Origin: Diplosphaera chodatii
Lineage: Eukaryota; Chlorophyta; Trebouxiophyceae; Prasiolales; Stichococcaceae
Length of the DNA: 64,000 nt
NCBI GenBank assembly: GCA_032358165.1
Contig: JAALGY010000043.1
Span: 186,001-250,000 of the forward strand
Reading direction: 5' to 3'
In this document: positions 39,868 to 50,819 of the stretch, in pieces
Numbering within the stretch: position 1 is the first letter of the stretch
Layout of the letters: each line of letters opens with the position of its first letter
Program-made: the position numbers and the translations under genes
Notes under the pieces: generated by a model
The model's database searches: none
What the model was told of the DNA's origin: nothing
Seen by the model: only the letters and a program-made list of their open reading frames with translations

Positions 39868-40997
39868 TCAACGCATCTGAACACCAGTCACGTCGGCAAC
39901 ATCCCATGGGCCTGAAACGTTGGCACAGCGGCGTTGCATGGCCACAAGCCAGAACGGACACATGAATGTCACGAAGGAAGTTGCTGCAACGAAGCCATGC
40001 AGCATGGATGGCGCTGATGACAGCAATCCACAGCATGCTGAGCCACAGGCGACTGCCGCTGCAATGGACACCGTTGGCTGCAGCGAGTGCAGCAGATACG
40101 GCAGCATCAGGTAAACCTCCAGGCTCAGCAGCACCTGCCGCAGATTGAATCAGACTGATTAGTGTTGGCAGCTGTTGGGGTTGGCGCTTCACATGTGAGG
40201 TGGGAAGAGGGACACGGAGACGCTGTATGTGCCCCAGCACCTGACTGAACACATGGAGCTGGCTGCTGAGGCGGCTCGCGATGACGACAGAAGCGAAAAT
40301 GGCAGCGGCCAGGGATGCTGCACCGGTGGCTTTGTTTGTGAGTGAGACTTGCAGTCTGTAGTCGTGCAGGAACAGGTGCGCCAGCATCATGTAGATGGCA
40401 AGTGCCAGGATGGTGTCCGAGCTTGTGGTCCGCGTCAGTGTCTGCCGAGAATGTCATGACTCAGATCGTGACCAGACCATGTGCATGCTGAGATCAGACG
40501 CCTTGACTTTACGGTATGACAGCACGCACTACACTTGCTCACACCTGCAGCAGGGGCGACAGGAGGTATGTGCCGGCCAAAAGCAGCAGTGCCCGCCGCA
40601 GTGCTCGACCAATGACCTCCGCCTCAAGTTTTGGCCTCGCTACGGCAACTGATGCCAGCAGCACTGCTGCGCCCAGTAGGTTCCCCACCAGGAGCGTTCC
40701 TGGACCAAGTGTACCCTGCAGACACCCATGAGCACGAGCATTGCACGACTGCATGTTGCAAGCATAAGGTCTGAAACTTCTGTCAGCTTGCAAGCGTCTC
40801 ACCTGATACAGGTGCCAAGTGATGGCGCTGACCATGCCCACGATGCTCATCTGACGCATTATTGCGCTCGCGCTGGACACGACGTGCCAGTAGCTCCAGG
40901 CTGCCTCCCGCTTCAGCACCAAGGAGTCGAGAAAGTGCTCGTCGACATGGTTATCTGGCAAGGCGCTGTCCTGCCATAAGCACTGTGCTCGTGGCAT
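39868..40997 (-). CDS. PIGC: PIG-C, GPI-GlcNAc transferase subunit
   Basis: This multi-pass ER membrane subunit belongs to the GPI-N-acetylglucosaminyltransferase complex, which makes the first GPI-anchor intermediate (yeast Gpi2). Exons 40997-40803, 40715-40545, 40441-40241 and 40134-39868 give 277 aa (human 297). The N-terminus has the family signature ALPDNHVDEHFLDSL, then hydrophobic segments, LTRTTSSDTILALAIYMML, AHLFLHDY, AIFASVVIASRLSSQLHVF, and the C-terminal CPFWLVAMQRRC with VSGPWDVADV, matching the HGPWDEAEI end of PIG-C. The first ATG used lies just upstream of the conserved region. A few more N-terminal residues may be encoded further upstream. Confidence 0.93.
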
Positions 40998-41728
40998 TCC
41001 CGCCGCCTCATACCTGCGAGGCTGTCCCAGGCTCGGGGACAGTGGTACATATGGGGCACTCTACTGCTATAATCGAATGTGACGGCATGCCAACCCGGTG
41101 TCATGGCAAGGATGCTGCAGTGCTAGCATGGCGCTCTCAGTGCTCACCTTGCAGTGCGACGCTGCCTGGATTAATTGATGCTTGAATATCAACGATACGG
41201 AGTCATAACAATGATCGGCTTCGCAGAATGCCAGGACACTGGCTGCGGCACGGCTTTCAGTGCAGCATGTCCGCATGGTGTACTGCATGCATTCGCACTG
41301 CAACAGGAGCATGAACACGCTCTACGCAACCGAGTCGCCACGGCTGTGTGCAGGTACAGCATAGCACCACTTCGAGGAGGAGCCTGCGTGCCTGTCAATG
41401 TGCACAGTACCACATGGCAGATCGCGCTGCGTCTAAGATCAAGCGGTGTTGAAAAGCGGTGTTGAAAGGGCGTGTGCTGCAATGGTGCCCCTCACGTCGA
41501 TGCCACGCAAGCAGGATGTGTTGGTAAGATGCGCATGGCAATGGAGGAGGAGTGTGGATATCTGGAGTGTGGATAGCTGGTGGACTGGTGCAGCCTTGGG
41601 TGGTGCTCGAGTCTCAACTCAACCTTCCATCTCGGCCCATCCAATGCTCAGTGGTTCATTTCCACGTTGTCATCGAGCTAGCAAGCGGACGTAGCTGTTG
41701 ATATTTAAAGCCGCTGCTGGTCCTGTGG
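40998..41728. other. Bidirectional promoter region, PIG-C / GT61
   Basis: About 730 bp. Two short tandem duplications are visible: a 13-bp unit AAGCGGTGTTGAA at 41441-41466 and a 15-bp unit (AGTGTGGATATCTGG, then AGTGTGGATAGCTGG) at about 41551-41580. A TATTTAA box at 41702 is 27 bp before the GT61 ATG, which is too close unless the leader is almost absent. Confidence 0.45.
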
Positions 41729-43414
41729 ATGCGCTGCCTGCTGGTGCAGCTGAGCATCACACTTCTTGCTGCCACAGCGACGCAGGGTGCACCCCACGAT
41801 TTGCTGAGTCACGAAGACCCAGCTGTGTTTCATCATCTGGTATACATTGGCATACCTGACGTAGACAGAGCGCTGGGCTGCCCAGCTGCGGAGTACGGCT
41901 GCTTCTACAGCTTTGGCGCTGAAGCTGGTGCCGCCACTGACTCATTAGTTGCAGTCGTGATCGCAGTGCCGTGCCTGCAGGCTTCGCATGAAGCGCATCA
42001 AGACGTGTGGTCTGATGTACAGGTGTCACAGACGCAGTTGTCGACTCACGTGGCGGCGGGCAGGAACATGGCTGCCATGTGGTGCGGCGCAACTGCAATG
42101 CCTATGGGGAGTGCATAAAGCGGCGAGACTGGTGCATCGTGCGCCGCGGGCTGCCAGCATGGCTGCTCAAGCGGTTCCCTCAGCAGTGGGTCACGGAGCA
42201 GCGGCCGGCGTACCTGTTTGGCCGCACCGACCTCCTGAACCCGACGCACATTGCCAGCCTCCACTTCCTTCCGTTGATGCGGTGGATGGGCACGGAACAC
42301 ATGCCTCTGGGGCAGGTGCGTCTCATCGGCACCTTTGCCGTGGCACGTAGAGGGAAGAGGTTTCACACCAGCGGAGCAGGTTGCCTTGGTGTTCATGTGT
42401 GCACTGTTGGCACAAAGCTATGGTCAGACAGTCAACTGGCGGCACAGGTGCTCATGGTCTGGGACAACGTCCCCAGCGCCGGCCCGGGCCCGTATGGGCT
42501 TGGCATGGCTGCGGCGTTTGGAGGGACGCAATGGCTACCGGACATGCCAGGCCCCATGGTGTTCAGGTGGGGGATTGTGACTGCATCATGTGGTTATGTA
42601 CTGGTGCGCACCAGGTGCAAGGTCATCGGTGGTCAGTGCAAAATCACTTCACAATTGCAAGGCATCGTGCACTTGCAGGCACATCAGGATGGGGGAGTTT
42701 GGGGACCTCCGCTTTCCATACCCCCTGGACCGCAGCGCACCAGGCCTGCAGCCAGACCCTGCCTTCCAGCGCCTGGCAGCAGCCGTCAAACAACATCACG
42801 AAGTGGCTTCCATGCTGCAGCCAAGGGTGGTGATTGCCCAGCGGCAGCGCACACGCATCCTGGCCAACGCCGGCGACCTGCAGGTCCGGCTGGCAGCGGC
42901 GGGCCTGCGTGCTGCGGTGGTAGACTTTGGCACCATGAGCTTCGAGGCTCAGGTGAGCGCAGGTGCCGTGTCAGTTGGAGTTGGCACAGTGACGCAGCGC
43001 TATGGAGGTTGTAGGACTGGGCCAGAGGCTGTGGGTCGTATGCAGGTGCGGACGGTGAGTGAGGCGGCAGTGCTTGTTTCGGTGCACGGCGCTGACTGCA
43101 TGAACCTGATGTTCCTGCCGGGCCGCGGCTATCTGGTGGAGGTCCTTCCAGTGCACTATGGCTATGGCGGCCGCAATGTGATGCGCAAGTCCGACTACTA
43201 CAACCTTGCACGGTTATTGGGAAAGCAGTATACACAAATAACGAGCACCGACGCCAGCAGCATCATCAGGGATGTGTCGGGCCAACTGGCAGACTGGAAC
43301 CACGTGAACTTTGTGGGCAACGTGACCGTAGACGTCGATGCCATTGTATCAGTCATCAGGTCAGCAGTGGCAGATGCATGTGACGGCAAATGTGCCCGTG
43401 ATCATGAAATATAA
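41729..43414 (+). CDS. GT61/EOGT-like glycosyltransferase
   Basis: This is a secretory-pathway glycosyltransferase of the GT61 type (plant xylosyl/arabinosyltransferases, animal EOGT). Exons 41729-41927, 42023-42315, 42448-42566, 42679-42952 and 43046-43414 give 417 aa. MRCLLVQLSITLLAATATQG is a signal peptide or signal anchor. A Cys-containing region (GCHVVRRNCNAYGECIKRRD) follows. The C-terminal catalytic half has VVIAQRQRTRILANAGDLQ, then LVSVHGADCMNLMFLPGRG, the family GAxxxN...FLP...VE motif, and VEVLPVHYGYGGRN, ending with a possible N-glycan site (NVTV). The first intron has an ordinary length (95 bp) when the acceptor TACAG at 42022 is used. Sugar specificity cannot be judged. Confidence 0.85.
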
Positions 43415-43522
43415 GCATCGAGTGTGCGTTGCACCTAGTGTCTAGGTGCCATGTCAAATCGGTAACTTGCTGCCTCCACAGCTGCTGCTCTGCTATCACA
43501 GTGAGGCCAGGGACAGAGAAAC
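43415..43522. other. Convergent 3' ends of GT61 and P450
   Basis: Only 108 bp between the two stop codons. Overlapping 3' untranslated regions are almost unavoidable. Confidence 0.5.
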
Positions 43523-46222
43523 CTACATGAGCGTGCGGCGAGGGATGCAGTGCATCCTAACACCGCCTTGCACATGCCTGCACACGAACAACTCAAAGTC
43601 AAATGGGCTCTGCATCATCGCATTCCTGATACAAGCTCATAGCAGGGCACTCACCTGGTCAGGTTCATCCACTCGCGCTGCCAGATCGACTTCAAGTCCC
43701 CCATCTGCCCCATGATAGATGTGCACGTGTCAGGAATTTCACAGCAACCTTCAGTATGTCGTGTTGTTAATGTGAACATGCAAAGATCTGATAGTTAATG
43801 AGGACACACATCGTCCGCAAGTCGGAAGGTGAAGTGGGAGTACAGTTTCGCTACTGTGGCTGCATAGTTCATCTGCGCTAGGCCACGGCCAACGCAGTTG
43901 CGCTGCCCCTGACTGAATGGGAAAAAGCGCTTTGACTTGGCGCTGCTGTTGTACGGGTTTGCTGTCGTTGCGTACTCTGCTTCTGGGTCCAGCCAGCGCT
44001 CCTGAGACAGACAAGCACCGGATGTCTAGCTTGCTTGTCGAATGTCGTCAGCAACAACGATGGTACCTCAAACGCTCAAAGGCGAGGTACCTACCGGTCT
44101 GAACTCGTCTGGTGACTCCCACACAGATGGATGGTTGAATGTGGCTGCAAATGGAATCCAGATGGGCACGCCTGCAATCGAGCGCAAAGATCGAGTCATC
44201 ACATTGCATCATTGAAACACTCGTTCATACAAGATGTATCGATGAAGAGATTCATATCTTGGCATGCGGCGGCATGCTCACCAGCAGGTATGGTGTGCGG
44301 TCCAATCGTCAGGTCTGTGGCACTGACTCGGAAGGTGCCGTCAGCAGATACTGGCATCATCCGCATGCTCTCCCTATCGCGTTTCACCACCCTGCCTCAG
44401 AAGCTGTACACCTTGTCTTGGTGATAGACTGGCATGCAGCAAAGACTGAGCTCACTTGATGGCGCAGGAAAGCAGTGGCATCTTGCTGAGGTCATCCCAC
44501 TGCAGCTGCCGCGGCTTTGGCCTGGCCTTTGTGACCAGCAGACCCAGATCATCCAGGTCCTGCAGCACCTGCTGCTCCGCCTCTGGATGCTGGGAAATCA
44601 ACAACCTGCTCCCACAGCGTCAAACCACTACATAGCCAGATGTTTGATGGACGTGGCTCAGCTATTGCATGCTCGTGAGGCGCAGGTCAACTTACAGTGC
44701 GAATGCGATGGTGTGACCGGTGGTTTCGTAGCCCGCCAAGAAAATGATGGCGACCTCAGCTTCGAGCTTATCTTGCGATAATGGCTGGCCTGTCTTGGGA
44801 TCCTGCTGTGCAGAACTTTACCATGTTGATATTTGCAGCGGAGCATACAGACCATGCAGGCTCAGGGTTGCGGGCATCAAAGCTGCACCAACGCAGCAGG
44901 ACGCACGATGACAGATAGGAGGCGTGCAGCAATAGTGTCATCTGCTGGCGGCTGCTTCTGGATCTGCACTGTGAGCTCGTGAACCACCTCCTGGTACACC
45001 TTGCAGTCCCTGAGACCGCTGCGCACATCCTGTGGACATAGGTCTGTGAGAATGCAGACGGATTTGTTCATGCGAGGTTGCGAGCCGACAGCGGGCACTG
45101 CTCTGTACGCTTCATCTTTCGCTTTTACCTTTCTGTACAGCTTCAGGAAACGCAGAGGATCAGTGGCACGTGCCATGCTCTCGTGCACACCTGCGAGCGG
45201 CAGAGCTTCACGCACATGCACGTCTGATGTTCCGAACAGTGCAATGCCACCTCAGGGCATAGGCAGGACAGAGCACAATGCTCACCGCCATGCAGTGCAT
45301 CAAGCGCCCTGTTGGCCCCAGACTTGCTCGTCATTGATGTAACAGCCTGGAAGTCTGTATCAAACCCTGCAGTGCGAGGGCAAACGTTTACCTCAGGTTG
45401 AGGCTTTGATCCGGCACTATTCAGAAGAGCAGCACTCGCAGGCTGTAATTTTATTGTATAGCGATGGCAGGTCACCGACTCTGCCAATGACATCTAGCGA
45501 CTCCCGCTGCGCTGCGTTGTCGATGTCGACAGGATGGTCGGGCCCAACGGCCTCGAACACACAAATTAATTGGTCAAGCACGATCAGCGTTTGCTCGAAA
45601 GCCTTCCTGCAAACGATGGAGGTCTGTTGTGAGTCCTCCACGACGGCAAGCTGACCATGTGCATGAATCAGAAGTATGCGCAAGTCATGCCATGTTCACC
45701 TGATGCTGGCAGTGGAAAATGCAGGGGCAACCGCTTTCCTGACCGCCTGCCAATGTGCATTTGTGAATGCCGTCAGGAGGCTGGAGTGGCCTCGGGCGCT
45801 CAGCACCAGATCCAAGGCCTTGACAATGTCGGATTTCTGGATACCAGGTGTATTCAGCAGCACTTCGCTGGCTATGTGCGGGTCGGTCACCACCACCGCC
45901 TGTTGCGCAAGGTTGCGTCGGGTCTCAGCACCACGCATCTATTGCCGGCAACATTCAGCAGCATGCATGCGTGTGATCGCACGTGAAAACCGAGCATACG
46001 GTAGAAGAATATGCCATCAAATTGCCGGCTCCAGTTAGCGACCACTCTATGCTTGTCTGGCCGGAAGAAGTCAGGGAACCAGCCGAGAATGCCGCCGCCC
46101 TGCAGCTGCGGGATAGTCTTGCTAAGCTTTGCCCGTTCTGCAGCCAGGCGAACGACTCTTTGCAGCGCCAAGACCACGAGCAAAAAAGATGCAGCGCCGA
46201 TCACGGTGCAGACAGGCATCAT
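43523..46222 (-). CDS. Cytochrome P450 monooxygenase
   Basis: This is a microsomal-type P450 with one N-terminal membrane anchor. Exons 46222-45983, 45899-45700, 45606-45476, 45366-45286, 45190-45129, 45029-44907, 44805-44696, 44605-44456, 44373-44282, 44171-44095, 44001-43810, 43704-43655 and 43577-43523 give 520 aa. Anchor: VIGAASFLLVVLAL. I-helix: IIFLAGYETTGHTIAF (AGxxTT). K-helix ExxR: ESMRMMPV. PERF-like region: PDEFRPERWLDPEA. Heme loop: FFPFSQGQRNCVGRGLA with the axial Cys in FxxGxRxCxG form. All core residues are present, so it should be active. The clan is uncertain; the style resembles CYP3/CYP4/CYP97-type enzymes, and no substrate is implied. The join between 44907 and 44805 is the least certain (three residues either way). 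Confidence 0.92.
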
Positions 46223-46714
46223 ATTGCGGTGCACTCAAGATGGTGACAATGTAGTCCCAAGCGAGCTGGCAGCTGAACAATCAGACCAACTCGATGCAGC
46301 ACAATATCCTGCGTTGATGACTATCAATTACGCAGCACAGCCAAACCACCAGACGTAGATTGGATTTGTTCGAGGTCGCGGACTGCAGAAGGTTAAAGGT
46401 CGGAGCCTGCGCATCGAGAATTGTTGATCCTCAGCCCTGCCCGCCCTGCATAGAAAAGTGCGTGGCTGCATCCTGCATGCCCTTTGCCCAGCCTGCATGC
46501 ACCTCTTGAACCGTCATGGTGCAGCAGGCCGATACCCAGCAGCTGATCATATCAATGTCTGCAGACGCGTGTGACCATTGGTGTTCGTGCAAATTGCCCG
46601 GAGGACCGCTGCACAACGTTGTACCAATCTACACGCCTTTGGTGTACTGCTAGTGTTTGCCAGTGTCGATCATTTGGGTGAACAGTTTGCAGACAGCAGA
46701 CGCTGTCCCCCAGC
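46223..46714. other. Bidirectional promoter region, P450 / choline-ethanolamine kinase
   Basis: About 490 bp, head to head. No motif or frame can be supported. Confidence 0.4.
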
Positions 46715-48463
46715 ATGTTCCGAATAGATCAGAGCATCGACGTGACGGAAGATTGGGGCAGGCTGCAAGATGACGCCCGGCGTGTTGTCAGGGCGCTGCT
46801 CCCCAGTTGGTCATCGCTGCCGCCACAGCAGATCCAGGCAACTGACGCAGGCCTATTGCAACAAGCGTGTGTATGGTACAGATCGTCTGCACTGGCCTTG
46901 ATAGCAAGGTGGGCGCCATAATGGTGTCTACTGCTGCAGGTGGATAAAATCTCTGGCGGTATCACAAATGTGCTGGCCAAACTGGTGCCGCCAGCAGTAT
47001 CAGGGCTGAACTCTGTGGCACTGCGCGTTTTCGGCGACAACACCGACATCTACATAGATCGCTGCCGCGAGCTGGAGGTCCTGCTGCATCTCAATGCCGC
47101 AGGCTTTGGCGCACCGGTGAGGCAATTGTTGACCTGCTGTGATCCCGTGTGTAAAATGTGCCGGGATGACAGCTGCAACTGTCTGTGCAAGGACACACAG
47201 GGGTAGCTCAGACAGATCGCAGCATGACACTGCAGGTGCTGGGTGCCTTTACAAATGGCCGCATCGAGGAGTTTATACCGTATCGGCCTCTGGAGCCGCA
47301 GGAAATGGCTGAGCCGAGCAACGCCTCGGGTATTGCTCGGCGACTAGCACAGCTGCACGCTGCACAGGTGCCCGGCGAGCAGAGCGCGCAGATCTTTGCC
47401 AAGGTTGTCTCCTGGTGAGGCGAGGATATGTCCATTTAAAGTCTATATGCAACAGGAGCGCTAGTCATGTGACATCATCAGAAACACATCCTGGAGATAA
47501 TAAAGGAGTGACTCTCTGTGCTTGGCCGCCAGGCTGAAGGATGCACGGCAGCTCAGGATGCCGACCGAGCAGCAGCAGGAGCAGTTTGCAGCCTTTGATC
47601 TTGCAGACCTGGAACGCGAGGTTGCGGAAGTACAGACGGTGTGCGAGGCCACTGGCTCTCCCATCCTGTGCAGCCACAACGATCTGCTCGCTGGCAATAT
47701 CATGGTGCCGCTCCAGGTGATCCATGTGCTACTGCTTGACGACTAGGATGCTTCTCAATCAATAAATCTCTGGTATCTCAATGGGCCTTTGACCATGGCC
47801 ATGCACCTGGTCCAGGATGATCAGAGGCTGCAGCAGACGAATACTGGACCCGCTGTGCAGTTCATAGACTTTGAGTACAGCTGCCCCATGCATCGGGGCT
47901 TCGACTGGGTGCGTCGGCATGAGAATGGCCTGTATGTGTCACTGTGACTCCTACCAGCTTGCATGTATCTGAGGGGCTGTTTGTCTGTAGGGCAATCACT
48001 TCAACGAGTATGCGGGTTTCGAGTGCGACTACAGTCGGTATCCAGACGTGCAGCGGGCGAGCCATTTCCTGAGGCACTACCTCAGCGAAGCAGATGGCCA
48101 TGAACCGGTGCGCATGCTTGACATGGTGCTGGCCATTCTGTCGGTGTTGCACAGCAGTGGCAGCGATTTTTCAGCAAGCAACACATTTGCTGTCTGCACC
48201 ACATAACATGTCACCTCGAAATGTGCGCTCATGCCTGCCTGTGCTCTGCGCAGGCAGAGGAAGAAGTGCAGCAGGCAGTCGCAGAGGCAAACCTCTTTGC
48301 GCTGGCGTCGCACCAGTTCTGGGGTACTTGGGCATTCTTTCAGGCAGCATACTCTCCCATTGACTTTGACTACCTGGGGTATGCAGAGTTGAGGTGGGGC
48401 GAGTATAGAAGGCGGAAACAAAAGTGGATCCGGCCGGTCAGCTCTGTAAACTCAGATCACTGA
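46715..48463 (+). CDS. Choline/ethanolamine kinase
   Basis: It phosphorylates ethanolamine and/or choline with ATP, the first step of the Kennedy pathway for phosphatidylethanolamine and phosphatidylcholine, in the cytosol. Exons 46715-46837, 46940-47116, 47236-47414, 47533-47716, 47816-47908, 47991-48107 and 48254-48463 give 360 aa. Motifs are ISGGITNVLAKL (nucleotide loop), ALRVFG, Brenner's phosphotransferase motif LCSHNDLLAGNIM, and the choline-kinase motif VQFIDFEYSCPMHRGFDWGN. Later come GTWAFFQAAYSPIDFDYLGYA. The HNDLLxGN form fits both substrates; plants have separate choline and ethanolamine kinases and I cannot assign one. The first intron either uses a GC donor (CAG|GCAACT at 46838) or a GT site at 46874 that adds 12 residues. 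Confidence 0.93.
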
Positions 48464-48680
48464 TGTGTGAGGGCTGCTGAGTAGGTTGTGTCGGGATATT
48501 CTTTCAGCTCCGGGCATGCCATGTAGCAGTATTGGTTGTACCAATGCAGCAAGACCTTCACAACCTTCCTACGACACTCCTACACTGCAGCATGGCTCAG
48601 CAACATGATACAAGTGCACATGCCATGATCTACTTCCCTACTTCTGACAACACCACAACCGATTGCGCATGCTGACAGCC
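48464..48680. other. Convergent 3' ends, kinase / PEX22
   Basis: 217 bp, no feature recognised. Confidence 0.4.
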
Positions 48681-49887
48681 TCATGATGTCGCCGCCAGAT
48701 TAGTTACAACAGACACGTTCTGCGACAACTCCGGGTCTGCAGGAGCATCTGCCTGCACCAGGACCAGCCGGCGGGTGAAGCGCTGCAGGGCCAGCACAGT
48801 GCGCCGTGAGGCATCCATGTGAACGTCAGGGCTAAGCTGCCGAACCATGGATGCCTTGCCATCATCTGTGCTGCAGAATAACAGCCTGCAGGCAGAGCAG
48901 CACGGATGTCACTATCCCGCAGCAGTCATAAAGAACGTGCGCTGGCCTTGTGCAAACGGCGAGCAGCTACCGCAAAAGCAGGGCAATGTGCCCATGGTTG
49001 CAGCCATCAACTGGCCTGTGTGGCAGCAGCTGGTTGCGAGCTGACCCCAGCAGCCCGGCGGCGTCAAAGGCGCCATATACAGCTGCCCTGCCGACGTCCG
49101 ACTCCACACAGGCCAGCACGCAGCAGCTGCTGCAGTTGCTGCACGCCCTCTGTACGAAACTGGCTGCATCTGGCCGCAGCGTCGCTGCATCCTGGATCCA
49201 GTAGGCACAGTGCAGTCATACTCCGTCCCCCGCTGCGTCAAGAAACGTGTCTTCCATACATATGTGCAGGCAGTACCTCTAGTTGCGCAGCTGAGGTTTC
49301 CTCCAGCAGCACGCCAGGCGCAGCAATGGTCACATGCTTCGCACCCGCCAGGATACCCAGCTGCTCTGACAAATGGCCCTGCAGGGTTGACATATAGGTC
49401 AGCAGAGCCTCCCACTGAAGCGCTACAATCACTTGCTGATCATCAAGCGAAGCCTGCGCAACGTACGCCATTGCCATGACAAGATGGTGCATCGTCGGTA
49501 GCACACCTGACCAAGGGACTGGCTGGAGGCTTCCGGCTTTTCCGCATGATGGACATGCCTCGCTTCAGGCTGCTGGGGTCCGAGGCGCTTCCGGTGCCCT
49601 GTTTATTGTGCACGCCGCTTCTATCACTGACATACCACCATTTGTTGATCCACGCCTTCTGTTTTGTCCGCACCTGGTCTGAATACTTGCCATAGGGCAA
49701 TTACGGCGCCAACAAGTCCCAAGAGACTCGTCAAAGGATGCTGCGTGAGCTGCAAATACGCCATGAAAGCTTCCTCATGCGTCACGCCATCTCTAGCAGA
49801 AGCTGGTACACCGCGAGCTCAAGCAGTCCCGCATGCGCGGTCGCTCACCTGGCTTATGTAGCGGATGGTTGACATGAGTGTATCCAT
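48681..49887 (-). CDS. PEX22: PEX22-like peroxisome biogenesis protein
   Basis: PEX22 anchors the ubiquitin-conjugating enzyme PEX4 to the peroxisome for recycling of the import receptor PEX5. Exons 49887-49849, 49749-49674, 49598-49507, 49453-49277, 49191-48971 and 48870-48681 give 264 aa (Arabidopsis 283), with phases summing exactly. A short N-terminus leads to one membrane segment (LTSLLGLVGAVIALWQVF, about residues 18-35), then a basic linker. The soluble domain carries HVTIAAPGVLLEETSAAQLE, aligning with the VTxxxxGVILEETTPEEL of plant PEX22, then VYGAFDAAGLL and TDDGKASMVRQLSPDVHMD, aligning with STEIGRTSFVRQLEPDWHID. Similarity outside these blocks is low and one Cys-rich stretch is unusual. 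The family is known for weak conservation, so the call rests on the two aligned blocks plus topology. Confidence 0.75.
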
Positions 49888-50819
49888 AGCGCTCGGCAGC
49901 TGTAATTCTAAAGGTGCGATACAGACGTGGGCATTACGTCCGTAGGTACTTTGAGGCCTGTCGCTGATGAGCGGGGTGAGGTACCAGATGTCAGGATGAT
50001 GGCACACACACCGCTTGCTACAAGCCCTTAAAGCTGCACAGGTACGTCACGGGTAACGTGCGGCAAGCTGCATGACTCCACAAGAGTGTAGGGTGGATGT
50101 GAGCTGTTTGCCGACTATGACTTGGTCGTGTTGCTTCGAGGCTTGCTGTCGTGGTGCAGCCCTGGAGGGAAATCGGCTGTGTTGCGCGATAGCAAAAAAG
50201 CTGAGATGTTTAGGGTGTAGGTATGAATTCGCAAAAAGGTTGGCGACTTCCGTCGACAGATGCGAAATCCAGACCCATAACTAAGTGGGTATGGGAGGAG
50301 CAACCCCACAGGATATAAACACCCCCGTTCCCTGGGAAATCCATACTCCCCCGCCTCGGGTTTGGAGGGCCAGGGGTTTGGGCAGGCGTAGCCGCTCGGA
50401 CCCTCCGCCCTTTGGGCCTAGCTGTTGTGCGCTGCTTAGCTGCTGTGTGCCGGTTTGAATTTCCACTCATTCAAACATCAGAGCCACTATACAGCTACCA
50501 GGCCTGCGCAAGGACCGAGGTTACAGCACACACAGCTACCAGGCCTATTGGGCCATGCTTACAGCTGTGACACAATACTATAGGCAGTGTGAAGCTCATC
50601 GGGAAGCATCAGACACCCTCAACAGTTTATGCATTGGGATTTCGAGTAGACACGCTGTTTCCAAGTTCATCACACCCTATCCATAAAATATACATGACGT
50701 ACAGTACATGCAAGATACTTGCAGCCGGTGCTGAGGACGGTTCCTATCCAGCAGGCAGCAAAATCCACGCGAGCAAACATTGCGTGTATCTATCAACTAT
50801 TCACCGCCTACAACGCCAT
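49888..50819. other. Intergenic with direct repeat and skewed composition
   Basis: About 930 bp. The stretch 50290-50460 is unlike its surroundings, with runs of C and G, and an 86-codon minus-strand frame there has no motif. The 15-mer ACAGCTACCAGGCCT occurs at 50491-50505 and again at 50532-50546. TTACA at 50557-50561 is a possible minus-strand polyadenylation signal for the deformylase. The left end holds the PEX22 promoter. Confidence 0.45.

Noticed and set aside
42023..42063. A 41-bp intron or frameshift in the GT61 gene
   Set aside because: Ending the first exon at 41927 (GCT G|GTGCCG) and starting the second at 42023 (TACAG|GTGTC) keeps the frame, gives a normal 95-bp intron and a total of 417 codons plus stop.
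44860..44885. Extra P450 exon reading FDARNPEPAW
   Set aside because: It cannot be joined in phase to the flanking exons; direct joining of 44907 to 44805 (or 44802) keeps the frame into DPKTGQPLS.
49443..49700. Continuous minus-strand ORF reading WINKWWYVSDRSG in PEX22
   Set aside because: A 75-bp intron (49673-49599) removes it. The spliced frame joins the membrane segment to GVLLEET with exact phases, while the unspliced frame does not.
50210..50470. 86-codon minus-strand ORF
   Set aside because: Low-complexity Pro/Arg/Gly sequence with no homologue I recognise and no supporting exon structure.
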